DNA of 64,000 nucleotides. Source: Aldehydirespirator sp963667505. GTDB lineage: Bacteria; Actinomycetota; Acidimicrobiia; Acidimicrobiales; Aldehydirespiratoraceae. Shown here in pieces: positions 27,549-36,439 of the stretch. The translations under genes were made by a program, and so were the position numbers. The notes under the pieces were generated by a model. That model ran no database searches. It was not told the DNA's origin and saw only the letters and a program-made list of their open reading frames with translations. The DNA is taken from positions 1,488,001 to 1,552,000 of the forward strand of contig OY763490.2 of NCBI GenBank assembly GCA_963667505.2. The letters run 5' to 3'. Every line of letters starts with the position of its first letter. Within the stretch, counting starts at the first letter, position 1.

Positions 27549-28977
27549 GGACCCGGAACTTCAGCGCGGTGGCGGCGAGGTCGAACTCCTCGCGCAGGCG
27601 CCGCTCGATGTAGCGCAAGTAGGTGCGCGGCAGGGCGCGGTTGGTGAACAGCGTGAACGTCGGCGGATCGGTCGCGCCCTGCGTGGCATAGAGGATGCGG
27701 GCACCGCCCGGCGCGGGCTGGGCGGCCTGCGCGGCCCGCACCACGTCATTGACGCGGCGGGTGGGGATGCGGGTGCGGTACGCGGCCGCAGCCGCATCCA
27801 ACGAAGGCCACAGCCTCGCCATGCCCTTGCCGCTCACCGCCGACGTCCTCAGCACCGGCGGGCCGCCCAGGAACCCGAGCCGTCGGTCAACATCGGCGCC
27901 CACCGCCAGCCTGGCCTCGGTGCCCAGCAGGTCCCACTTGTTCAACAGGATCACCACCGGGCATCCCGCAGCGTCGACCCGTTCGGCGAGCCGCTGATCC
28001 TGATGGGTCACCCCGACCGAGGCGTCCACCACCAGCAGCGCCACATCGGCCTCGTCCACCGCCCGCAGGGCCCGGACCAGCGAGTAGTACTCGGTGCCGG
28101 AGTCGATGCGGCCCCGTCGGCGCATCCCCGCGGTGTCGATGAACCGCACCGGGCCGTCGTCGGTCTCGACGAGCGTGTCCACGGTGTCGCGGGTGGTGCC
28201 GGGAAGGTCGTGAACCACCGAGCGGTCCTCGCCGATGATCCGGTTGAACAAGGTGGACTTGCCCGCGTTGGGCCTGCCCACCAGCACTACCGACAGCGCC
28301 GCCTCGACGACCTCCGACAAGGCACCCCGCCCGGTCGCAGCTGCTTGGGACGCGTCGGCCTCCTTCCCTCTGGAAGCCTCAGCAGACCGGCCATCAGCAC
28401 CGGCGTCCCTCCGGCCGGAAGCCTCATCAGGCCGCTCAGCCCGCTTGGCGGTCGCCCCATCATCATGGCCCGTAGCCGCGGATGAGGCCTCGAGCGTGGC
28501 GACCAGGGCGTCGAGCAAGTCTCCGGTGCCGCGGCCGTGCAGCGCGCTCACCGGGTGCGGGCTGCCGAAGCCCAGGCCGAGGAGATCCCACATCTCGTGG
28601 GCCTGGCTCGGGTGATCGACCTTGTTCGCCACCACCAGCACCGGTGTCGCCGCGGCGTGCAGCATCCGGGCTACTTCCTCGTCGTCGACGGTCAGCCCCA
28701 CCGCAGCGTCCACCACGAACAGCACCGCGTCGGCCTCGCGCACGGCGCGCTCGGACTGGTCGCTCACCTTCGCGTCGAGCGCGTCAACCGAGGTGCTCCA
28801 TCCACCGGTGTCGAACAGCGTGAAGCGACGGCCCAGCCACTCGGCCTCCACGGACTTGCGGTCGCGGGTGACGCCGGGACGCTCCTCGACGATCGCCTCG
28901 CGACGTCCGATCACCCGGTTGACGAGCGTGGACTTGCCGACATTGGGCCGCCCCACCACGGCCACGACCGGGCTCAC
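27532..28977 (-). CDS. der: ribosome-associated GTPase Der (EngA)
   Basis: 481 residues. Two GTPase domains: GRPNVGKS at 9-16 with NKVD, and GRPNAGKS near 234-241 with NKWD. A C-terminal KH-like domain ends KFRVRRR. It is required for 50S assembly. Between the GTPase domains is an unusually long, low-complexity acidic/Ala linker (about 165-225). GTG start directly after the DUF512 stop (TGAGTG) with GGAGGGG upstream, so it is probably the second gene of that operon. Confidence 0.95.
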   Translation of the reverse strand: MSPVVAVVGRPNVGKSTLVNRVIGRREAIVEERPGVTRDRKSVEAEWLGRRFTLFDTGGWSTSVDALDAKVSDQSERAVREADAVLFVVDAAVGLTVDDEEVARMLHAAATPVLVVANKVDHPSQAHEMWDLLGLGFGSPHPVSALHGRGTGDLLDALVATLEASSAATGHDDGATAKRAERPDEASGRRDAGADGRSAEASRGKEADASQAAATGRGALSEVVEAALSVVLVGRPNAGKSTLFNRIIGEDRSVVHDLPGTTRDTVDTLVETDDGPVRFIDTAGMRRRGRIDSGTEYYSLVRALRAVDEADVALLVVDASVGVTHQDQRLAERVDAAGCPVVILLNKWDLLGTEARLAVGADVDRRLGFLGGPPVLRTSAVSGKGMARLWPSLDAAAAAYRTRIPTRRVNDVVRAAQAAQPAPGGARILYATQGATDPPTFTLFTNRALPRTYLRYIERRLREEFDLAATALKFRVRRRDG

Positions 28978-30503
28978 TCACCCCTCCAGCGCGGCGCGCA
29001 GCGCCTGGCCGTGGGTGGCCACTACCTCCACAGGGCGGGGAAGGTCGGCGGGCGTCATGTCGTCGAGGAAGCGTCCCCTGCTCAGACACACGTCCGGCAG
29101 CAGGTAGCGGTGACCCTCGGGCTCGTCCGCCAACGTCCGAGCCAGATCCTCGCCCACCATCAGCCCGGTCACACCGATGTTGCCGCCGAAGAACCGGTTC
29201 TGCACGGGCAGCACCCGCACATCGGATCGTCCCAGCGAGCGGAGCAGCGGCCCGACCACCTGCGCTCCCAGCGTGCCGGTAAGCACCGCTGCGGGAGCGT
29301 CGCCACTCGGTCTCGGACGCAGCGCAACCGCCACTCCCCCGCCGATGGACCCACCCCCGCCGTCGATACTGCACCCGCTGCCAGCACACCACCCGAGCCG
29401 CCAGCAGCACCCGAGCCGCCACCGGCGCCGGGGGCGACCACAGCACCGAGGCCGCCCGAACTGCCCGACTCTCCCGCCGACACGACCGTCGCGGGCGAGC
29501 CCTGCCGGGGCGCCCGGTAGCCGTCGGCGGGTGCCCCGTCCACCCAGGCGAAGAACCCGGAGCGCGGCGCGGTCGGACGGTCCGTCGCCTCGAAGAACTC
29601 GGTCTCGAACGCCCGGGCCATGCCGATGCCGTCCTCGTGCATGTCGAAGCCCTCGTAGTGCTCGGCCTCGGGAAACCCTCGGCCGCACATCAGGTAGTAC
29701 TCGTCGGCGGCGAAGGCCAGCCGACGGCCGAGCACCCCCAGGAACACGGACTGCCACTGCTCCACCAGGTCGACCACGGCCTCGGCCTCGGCCCGGGTGT
29801 GGGGCCGCATCCTCGGCTGGCGGTTGTAGCGCGACACTCCCAGGGGCACGACGCACAGCGTCCGCAGTTCCGGGAACCGGTCAAGCACCCCTACGAGGGT
29901 GTCGGCGAGCACGTCGCCGTCGTTCACGCCGGGGCACACCACCACCTGGCCGTGCACCTCGACGCCCGCGTCGAGCAGCAGTCTCAGCCAGCGCAGCGAC
30001 ACCGCCCCGCGGCGGTTCTGGAGGATCGCGGCCCGCACCTCGGGGTCGGTGGCGTGGATCGACACGTACAGCGGCGACAGCCGCTCGGTGACGACCCGCT
30101 CGTAGTCGAGCTCGGTGAAGCGGGTGAGGGTGGTGAAGTTCCCGTACAGGAACGACAACCGATAGTCGTCGTCCTTCAAGTACAGCGACCGGCGCATCCC
30201 CCTGGGGAGCTGGTGGATGAAGCAGAACTCGCAATGATTGTCGCAGGTCTGCACGCCGTCGAAGACGGCCGAGTCCACGTCGGCCCCGAGAGGCTCGCCG
30301 TCCTGCTTGACCACCGAAAGAGCCAGCTGCGCGCCGTCGCGGCGCACGACCAGCGGAACCTGCGGACCGTCGGCTAGGAGCTGCCAGCGGATCACGTCTC
30401 GGGGCGCCTCGCCTCCGATTAGGGCGATCTCGTCGCCGGGGCGCAGCCCGGCCTGCTCGGCCGGCGAGCCGGGCGCGACGGCGATGATCTGCGGTCCGGC
30501 CAT
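28978..30503 (-). pseudogene. DUF512 radical-SAM protein, frameshifted
   Basis: The N-terminal part has a PDZ-like segment (IIAVAPGSPAEQAGLRPGD) and the radical-SAM cluster CDNHCEFC (Cys87, 91, 94). The frame is good to about residue 385 and then enters a Gly/Ala-rich run. The DUF512 C-terminus (VRVLPVQNRFFGGNIGVTGLMVGEDL...) is intact but in another frame, ending at 28978. The frame change falls near 29330-29360, among G-runs. It could be a real mutation, a sequencing slip or a frameshift site. Homologues sit beside der in actinobacteria. The ATG at 30503 is preceded by an AGG. Confidence 0.75.
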
Positions 30504-30564
30504 CACCTGAGGATAACGCCGACAAGAATCCCTCCAGAGTCGAGCGAACCTGTTCTGCTAAGTG

Positions 30565-30595
30565 TTGTGCTGTTTTCATATTGTCTATGTATTCT
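30565..30595 (+). promoter_or_regulatory. possible promoter of the pseudokinase gene
   Basis: A local AT-rich island in otherwise GC-rich DNA contains TTGTGC, and 19 nt further on TATTCT. It lies about 50 nt before the ATG at 30646, in the divergent gap with the DUF512 gene. Confidence 0.3.
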
Positions 30596-30645
30596 AGGGG
30601 TGTGACATCATCGAAGCCCCGCAGCGATTCGACCGAAGAGGCCCC

Positions 30646-31944
30646 ATGGCCGCGGTGACCGTCAGCCGCTGCGACGACCGCCTGATCGCGATCAAGCAGG
30701 TCCCTGCGGAGCGAGCGGCCGAGGTCCAGCGGGAGGCGCAACTGCTCGAGCGGCTGGCCCATCCCAGCGTGGTGCGGTTCGTGGACCTGGTCGAGACCGC
30801 CGACGGCGGCCGGGCCCTGCACACGGAGTTCGTCAGCTCCCACACCTGGGCGACCCGGCCCCTCGCCGATCCGGCCGAGCGGGCCGCGGCGATGGCCTCA
30901 TTGGCCGCCGTCGTGGCCGACCTGCACGACCTGGGCCTGGCCCACCTGCGGATCGCGCCCGGTCATGTGCTGCACGGCGAGGACGACCGCCCCGTGCTGT
31001 GCGGGCTGGCTCGGGCCGGCGAGGCCACCGCCGACAACCGCTACGCCGATCTGGCCGCACTGGCCGACCTGTGCCACGACGACGATCTGGACAGGGGCCC
31101 GCTCAGCGGGAAGCTCAGCTCGATCGCCGACGCGGCCCGGTCGGGCCAGCTCAGCGCGCGCGACCTGGCCCGCAGGCTTGACCACGTCCTAGCCAAGCGA
31201 GCACCCAGGCCCGACACGCAACCGCGCGACCGGCCCAGTCTGCTGGCCTCGGCCAGACGCATTCGACGACCGGCCGTCTACGCGGTCGCGGCGCTGACGC
31301 TCGTCGCCGCGTCGGCTCTGGCCGTCGCCAACTGGCGCGACCGCGGGCCCGGCCCGTCCACGATGAGCATCCATCCCGCCGTGCTGCCATCCTCTGAGCA
31401 GGCCCGGCTGGACTCCGCCGACGCGGGGCTCGCCCCTGCGCCCGAGGCGGTCGGGACGCCACCGACCGCCCCGACCGGCCAAGCCGCCCCTCCCGGTGAG
31501 ACGCCTGGGCCGGCGAGCAGCCGGTCGCCCGTCCGAAGGGCCGGTTCGCCCGCCTCAGGCAGCGGGTCGGCCGAGACGACGCCGCGCAGCCCGACACCAG
31601 GCGACCGCGCCCCGGCGCACTGGTCGGAAGCCGTGTACGCCGACGCGGCCGAGGTGCTGGACCACAACGGCCGGCGCTATGCCATCGGCCTGGCCGGGGA
31701 TCTGGTCACCACCGGCGACTGGGACTGCGACGGAGACGCCACGCCGGCGATAGTCCGTCCCGCCACCGGCGACGTCGTGCTGTTCGACGCCTGGCCCGAC
31801 CCGGGCGAGACGATCTCGATGCCGGTCCGCTGGAACGTTCCGGCCGCGGTCGGCGTGGAGGCGTCCCGGCACGAATCCTGCGACCTACTGAGGGTAGTGA
31901 CCGCGAGCGGCTCGCGTCTGATCGACCCCAGGACCACCCCATGA
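30646..31944 (+). CDS. membrane pseudokinase with extracellular repeat domain
   Basis: 432 residues. Residues 1-190 follow a Ser/Thr kinase fold (AIKQVP with Lys17; LERLAHPSVVRFVDLVE). The HRD Asp, its Asn and the DFG Asp are replaced (LAHLRIAPGHVL; VLCGLARAG), and the glycine loop is missing, so catalysis is unlikely. One membrane helix lies at about 207-230. A Pro/Ala/Ser-rich stalk follows, then an outer domain with GDWDCDGDATPAI resembling FG-GAP/VCBS calcium loops. It probably relays or scaffolds envelope signals. The stop overlaps the next ATG (ATGA). Confidence 0.7.
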   Translation: MAAVTVSRCDDRLIAIKQVPAERAAEVQREAQLLERLAHPSVVRFVDLVETADGGRALHTEFVSSHTWATRPLADPAERAAAMASLAAVVADLHDLGLAHLRIAPGHVLHGEDDRPVLCGLARAGEATADNRYADLAALADLCHDDDLDRGPLSGKLSSIADAARSGQLSARDLARRLDHVLAKRAPRPDTQPRDRPSLLASARRIRRPAVYAVAALTLVAASALAVANWRDRGPGPSTMSIHPAVLPSSEQARLDSADAGLAPAPEAVGTPPTAPTGQAAPPGETPGPASSRSPVRRAGSPASGSGSAETTPRSPTPGDRAPAHWSEAVYADAAEVLDHNGRRYAIGLAGDLVTTGDWDCDGDATPAIVRPATGDVVLFDAWPDPGETISMPVRWNVPAAVGVEASRHESCDLLRVVTASGSRLIDPRTTP

Positions 31945-32087
31945 CCACCCCACGAGCACCCCGGACACCCACAGGGTGCAGCCCAACCGCCCGAGCCAGA
32001 CAGGAGCACGCCATGACCGCCCGACGAGCACGCCGACACCCACACGGTCCAGCGCAACCGCGCGAGCCAGACAGGAGCAGACCATGA
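31941..32087 (+). CDS. 48-codon coupled small ORF, possible leader peptide
   Basis: The ATG overlaps the pseudokinase stop (ATGA), and its own stop overlaps the LysM ATG (ATGA). The peptide is Arg/Pro-rich and has two internal MTxxRA starts because it is built from a tandem repeat. It carries GACAGGAGCA ribosome-binding sequences before the second and third ATG. It could be a translational relay between the two genes, or a by-product of the duplication. Confidence 0.35.
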   Translation: MTTPRAPRTPTGCSPTARARQEHAMTARRARRHPHGPAQPREPDRSRP

Positions 32088-32102
32088 CCGCCCGACGAGC
32101 AC
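31941..32102 (+). repeat. tandem duplication of a translation-start region, about 72-bp period
   Basis: The core ATGACCxCCCxACGAGCAC occurs at 31941, 32013 and 32084, with spacings of 72 and 71 bp. The second and third copies are preceded by GCCAGACAGGAGCA. The third is the start of the LysM gene. Confidence 0.85.
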
Positions 32103-33208
32103 TCGGACTCCTGTTCACCGCGGCTGCGGCCGCGGCCGTGCTGCACGCCGCGGGGTCGGCGCTTCCGGCGCCGCCGGTGGCCGAGCCTGCACGGCTCGAC
32201 GACTGGTGGATCGACACGGGCGCAGCCGCCGTCGTGCTGACCCTGGCGCGGATCGGTGGATTGGCCTTCTGCTGCTATCTGACGCTCATCGGCCTGCTGG
32301 GTACCGTCGCAGCCCTGACCCGTTGGCGCTGGACCGTGAGTCTGACCATGTGGGCGGCGACGCCCGCTCTCCGTCGGGCGTTCGCGGGCGGCAGCCTGGC
32401 TCTGGCCCTGACCTCCGGCAGCGCCGCCACCGCCGCCGCGGCGCCGGCCACCTTCTCAGTCACCGACGTCGGCGCAATCCAAGACTCCCGAGCCGAGTCG
32501 GTCCGTTTCGCGTCGGACGGCTCAGCGACGATTCCCGCGTCGCGAATGAGCTACTCGGTGACCGATCTGGGTGCATCATCGGTTCCGTCAGACCATCGCA
32601 TGGTCGTGGACATCGGCATCGATCCGGTGGCGCTGGCCTCCTATTCGGTGACGGATCTGGGCCCGGCCCCAACGGGCCCGAGCATGTTGCGGGACGAGTC
32701 GGCCCCTCGCATCGACGACCGCTCCAGCGACCCGAATCCCTCCGAGGCCGCTTCCCGGTCCGGACTCACCTCTCGAGCCCCAGCGACCGACGCAACCGCC
32801 GCCCAACGGCACACCGAAACCAACGACACGACCATGGCCGCCGCCCACACCAAGAGGAACGGCACGACCACGTCCGCCGCCCGCACCGAAACCAACGACA
32901 CGACTGCGTCCGCCGCCCACACCGAAACCAACGACATGAGCACGCCCGCTGCCCGCACCGAGACCAACGACAGGGCTGCTACCCCGGTCGACGGTGCATC
33001 CGACGCGGCAGTGCTCCACAACTGGATCGTCCAGCCTGGCGACCATCTGTGGGGCATCGCCGCCGCGACCGTGGCCGAGCGCGGCGGTGCTGTGGACCAC
33101 ATGACGGTGACCCGCTACTGGTTGAAGCTGATCGAGTTCAACTCCGACGCGGTGGGCGACGATCCCGATCTGATCTACCCCGGCCAAGTCATTCGCCTTC
33201 CCGATTGA
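32084..33208 (+). CDS. LysM-domain envelope protein
   Basis: 374 residues. Hydrophobic segments lie at about 6-25, 45-75 and 100-125, followed by three YSVTDLG repeats and a Thr/Asn-rich stretch with HTETNDTT-type 14-15-residue repeats. The C-terminal LysM module (NWIVQPGDHLWGIAAAT...DLIYPGQVIRLPD) should bind peptidoglycan. I chose the ATG at 32084 for its AGGAG 6 nt upstream. It is the last gene of a coupled set with the pseudokinase, so a shared cell-wall role is likely but unproven. Confidence 0.8.
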   Translation: MTARRALGLLFTAAAAAAVLHAAGSALPAPPVAEPARLDDWWIDTGAAAVVLTLARIGGLAFCCYLTLIGLLGTVAALTRWRWTVSLTMWAATPALRRAFAGGSLALALTSGSAATAAAAPATFSVTDVGAIQDSRAESVRFASDGSATIPASRMSYSVTDLGASSVPSDHRMVVDIGIDPVALASYSVTDLGPAPTGPSMLRDESAPRIDDRSSDPNPSEAASRSGLTSRAPATDATAAQRHTETNDTTMAAAHTKRNGTTTSAARTETNDTTASAAHTETNDMSTPAARTETNDRAATPVDGASDAAVLHNWIVQPGDHLWGIAAATVAERGGAVDHMTVTRYWLKLIEFNSDAVGDDPDLIYPGQVIRLPD

Positions 33209-33260
33209 CAGGCTGCGCTGCGGCCCCGACGACATAGTCCGGCCCGTCAGGGAGGCCGGG

Positions 33261-34121
33261 TCACTCGCCTCTGGGGCCCGCGGACGGCGCCGAGGGCATC
33301 TGGCCGCTCCGAACTGCGGCCAGCAGCGTCGCCGCGGCCACCGCGGCGGTGTCGGCTCGCAGCACGTTGTCGCTCAGGACGACATGGCGCGGCACCGCGG
33401 CCATCTCCGAGTCCGACCATCCTCCCTCCGGGCCGACCAGCAGGAAGCGCTCACCTGGCGCCAGACCCCGGCCCGACATGGCGCACAGAGCGGCACCTGC
33501 AATGTCGAGATCAGCGAAGTCGCGCAGGGGCTCGATCTCAGGAAGCCACAGCCGACGGCACTGCATGACCGCCTCTCGGGCCACTCGCCTCCACCGCTCC
33601 AACAGGCGTGCGGCTCGGGACTCGTCCCATCGCACCACCGACCTCGCCGATGTGAACGGCACGATCCGGTCCACGCCCAATTCGGTGAGCTTCTGCACGA
33701 CATGGTCGCTGCGCCCGCCCTTGAGCGCCGCGAAGCCCACTGTCACCCTCGGCTCGGGCGCAGCATCGAAACCCGGCGCGCCCACCGGCTCCAGCACTGT
33801 GCCCATCAGGCATTGTCGCCATCGGCCCGCCCCGTCTCCGACCGTCAGCCGAGCGCCCGACCGCAGCCGCAGCACCCGCTCGAGATGATGACGGTCGTCG
33901 GCGCCCAACGCGGGCGCGTCCACGTCGTCGACGAGGACATGGGGAACCGCGGCCTCGCCCGCGCCGCGCCGGATCACATGAGACCATCGAGGCTCCGACC
34001 CGGACCCCGACCCATGCTCCGGCCCCGATTCCGAATCGAACCCCGACCCGGACCGCGACCCGCGCTCCAGCCCCGAGGCCGGGTCGGCGCGGCCCGGAAA
34101 ATCCTGGCCGCGCCGGGTCAC
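33261..34121 (-). CDS. rsmE: 16S rRNA m3U1498 methyltransferase RsmE
   Basis: 286 residues. KLTELGVDRIVPF, LLVGPEGGWSDSE and LSDNVLRADTA are the SPOUT/RsmE signatures for SAM binding in the knot. It methylates U1498 of 16S rRNA. The GTG start overlaps the dnaJ stop (GTGA). About 48 N-terminal residues are a Gly/Ser/Glu low-complexity extension, so a later GTG near 33977 is possible. Last gene of lepA-hrcA-dnaJ-rsmE. Confidence 0.9.
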   Translation of the reverse strand: MTRRGQDFPGRADPASGLERGSRSGSGFDSESGPEHGSGSGSEPRWSHVIRRGAGEAAVPHVLVDDVDAPALGADDRHHLERVLRLRSGARLTVGDGAGRWRQCLMGTVLEPVGAPGFDAAPEPRVTVGFAALKGGRSDHVVQKLTELGVDRIVPFTSARSVVRWDESRAARLLERWRRVAREAVMQCRRLWLPEIEPLRDFADLDIAGAALCAMSGRGLAPGERFLLVGPEGGWSDSEMAAVPRHVVLSDNVLRADTAAVAAATLLAAVRSGQMPSAPSAGPRGE

Positions 34122-35233
34122 CGGAACGCCGAGCGGATGCGGCCCAGCAGGCCCTCGCTGCGGTCCGCGACATCCTCGCCGCGCAATTCGGCCAGTTGCC
34201 GCAGAAGATCCTCCTGCTCGTCGGTCAGGTCGTCGGGCACGTCCACCACCAGGCTGATCAGCAGGTCGCCCCGGCCGCGGCCCCGGATGTGGGGCACTCC
34301 CCTGCCCCGAAGCCGCAGCACCGTTCCGGTCTCCGTGCCGCGGGGGATCACGATGCTCTCGGAACCGTCGAGCGTCTCATAGTCGAGCCTCACACCCAGT
34401 GCGGCCTGGGTGACAGGTATGTGAAGCTCGTGCACCAAGTCGATGCCCTCGCGCCGGAAGTGGGGATGCGGCCGAATGCGGGTGTGCACGTAGAGATCGC
34501 CTCGGGGCCCGCCCCGGGGCCCGACCGCGCCCCGGCCCGAGAGCCGCAGCGTGGTGCCGTCGTCCACACCGATGGGCACCTCCACGCTGAAGGTGCGGGT
34601 GTCCAGTGTCCGTCCGTGGCCGTCGCAGGCAGGGCACGGCCGCTCGATCACTTCGCCCATCCCGCCGCACCGGTCGCAGGCCCCTGCCGTGACCATCTGG
34701 CCCAGCATCGATTGGCGCACCCGCCGCACCTGGCCCGAGCCGCCGCAGTCACCGCACCGCCCGGGGGCCGACCCGGCCTCCGCGCCGCTGCCGTCGCATT
34801 CCTTGCAGCGGACCGCGGTGCGGACGCTCACCTCCCGCTCCGCGCCGAACACCACGTCGTGGAGGTCGAGGTCGATGTGGGCTTCGAGGTCCTCGCCGGG
34901 AGGCGGACCCGCTCGGCGCGCCGAAGCCGTGCCGCCGAACGGGGAACCCTCGCCGAAGAAGGCCTCGAAGATGCTCCCTAGTCCTGCCCCGAACGGATCC
35001 GACAAGCGGGTCGCGTTGGGGTCGTCGGTGCCGAAGCGGTCGTAGAGGGAGCGCCGCTCGGGGTCCGACAGCACCTCGTAGGCCGCGCCGACCTCCTTGA
35101 AGCGGGCCTCGGCCGCGGCGTCGCCCGGGTTGGCGTCGGGATGATATCGACGGGCCATCTTGCGGTAGGCCCGCTTGATGTCGTCGCCGGTGGCGTCGCG
35201 CGCCACGCCCAGAGTCTCGTAATGGTCGGCCAT
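34118..35233 (-). CDS. dnaJ: chaperone DnaJ
   Basis: 371 residues. J domain with HPD at 31-33, a Gly-rich linker, four CxxCxGxG zinc motifs (about 148-215) and the C-terminal substrate domains. It is the Hsp40 partner of DnaK; dnaK itself is not in the window. The hrcA gene upstream and the overlapping rsmE downstream are the common actinobacterial order. 152 bp separate it from hrcA, without a clear promoter. Confidence 0.95.
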   Translation of the reverse strand: MADHYETLGVARDATGDDIKRAYRKMARRYHPDANPGDAAAEARFKEVGAAYEVLSDPERRSLYDRFGTDDPNATRLSDPFGAGLGSIFEAFFGEGSPFGGTASARRAGPPPGEDLEAHIDLDLHDVVFGAEREVSVRTAVRCKECDGSGAEAGSAPGRCGDCGGSGQVRRVRQSMLGQMVTAGACDRCGGMGEVIERPCPACDGHGRTLDTRTFSVEVPIGVDDGTTLRLSGRGAVGPRGGPRGDLYVHTRIRPHPHFRREGIDLVHELHIPVTQAALGVRLDYETLDGSESIVIPRGTETGTVLRLRGRGVPHIRGRGRGDLLISLVVDVPDDLTDEQEDLLRQLAELRGEDVADRSEGLLGRIRSAFR

Positions 35234-35385
35234 CTCAGCCTTCGCTCAGCACACCGGCGCAGTCCGGCTCTGCACCCGCACGGCCACCCAGCACAGCGGT
35301 GCCTGCCAGCCGCGCACCCGCACCGCCTGACGGGCCGCACACCGCGAGCCTCGCTGTCCCAGGCGGGACGGCGCGACGCGCCATC

Positions 35386-36429
35386 TCAGACCTCCCGTAG
35401 AGCAGAACCGAGCCGCGAGCTCACCGCGGCCACCGCCGAGAGGGCCTGCGGATAGTCCATGCGCGTCGAGCCCAGCACACCGATCGTGCCCGTCTCGGCG
35501 CCCATGCTGAAGGGGGCGAGCACCAACGAGCACTGCGACAGCGACGGCACGCCGGTCTCGCTGCCGATCGCCACCCGGTTGCCGCGGTCGAGCACTCGGC
35601 GCATCAAGGCCGCCATCACCACCTGCTGCTCCAGCAGCCTCAGCACGTCGCCGAGTTGCTCCACCCCGTCGAAGGCCGCGGCCAGCTTGGCCGTGCCCCC
35701 GACGAACACCTCGTGATGGGCCCGGGCCTCGCGCAGAGCTCGCAGCGCCGCGGCCAGCAGCCGATCCTCGCCGCCGCCGCCCTCGCCGCCGCCGTCGCTG
35801 TCCTCTCCGCCGATTTCACCCTCGCCGTCTTGTCTGCCGCCGTCATCGAGTTCGTGCAGGGTGCGCCCGACCACCCGTCGGGCCAGCCGGTCGGAGGCGT
35901 CGGCCACGACCGCCGGCGACACGTCGGCCGGCACCTCCAGAGTGCGCTTCTCGACCACGCCGTTGGACATCACCGCCACCACCAGCACCGTGCGGGCGGC
36001 CAGGTCGATCAGCTGGGCTGAACGGACCGTGGCCGCCGCTGGGCTCGGGCCCACCACCACCGCAGTCCAGTCGGTGAGATCGGTGAGCAGACCGGTGGTG
36101 TCAGCGAGGAACGACTCGAACTCGCCGTGGTCGGAGGCGAAGAACTCGTTCACCTGGCGCCGGTCGGCGGCACGCAGCGCCGGGGTCCGCCCACGCCACA
36201 GATCCACGAAGAAGCGGTAGGCCTTGGCGGTCGGCACCCGGCCTGCGCTGGTGTGGGGCTGAACCAGGTACTGGTGCTCCTCGAGATCGACCATCTCGCT
36301 GCGGACAGTGGCCGGAGACACGTCCACGCCGGGCGCCCGCGCCACCCGGGTCGAGCCCACCGGTCGGGCCGTCTGGATGTACTCCTGCACCACGGCATAC
36401 AGGATCGCGGCCTTGCGGTCCTCGAGCAT
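35386..36429 (-). CDS. hrcA: heat-shock repressor HrcA
   Basis: 347 residues. The N-terminal winged helix (AILYAVVQEYIQTARPVGSTRVA...SPATVRSEMVDLEE) binds CIRCE operators, and the rest is the HrcA dimerisation/GAF-like core. An acidic Gly-rich insert (about 212-240) is unusual. I see no CIRCE palindrome before it: lepA ends only 10 nt upstream, so it is read from the lepA promoter. Any targets lie outside the window. Confidence 0.95.
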   Translation of the reverse strand: MLEDRKAAILYAVVQEYIQTARPVGSTRVARAPGVDVSPATVRSEMVDLEEHQYLVQPHTSAGRVPTAKAYRFFVDLWRGRTPALRAADRRQVNEFFASDHGEFESFLADTTGLLTDLTDWTAVVVGPSPAAATVRSAQLIDLAARTVLVVAVMSNGVVEKRTLEVPADVSPAVVADASDRLARRVVGRTLHELDDGGRQDGEGEIGGEDSDGGGEGGGGEDRLLAAALRALREARAHHEVFVGGTAKLAAAFDGVEQLGDVLRLLEQQVVMAALMRRVLDRGNRVAIGSETGVPSLSQCSLVLAPFSMGAETGTIGVLGSTRMDYPQALSAVAAVSSRLGSALREV

Positions 36430-36439
36430 GGTGCGAATC

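Noticed and set aside
30646..31944. Active Ser/Thr protein kinase
   Set aside because: The HRD Asp, catalytic Asn, DFG Asp and glycine loop are all missing.
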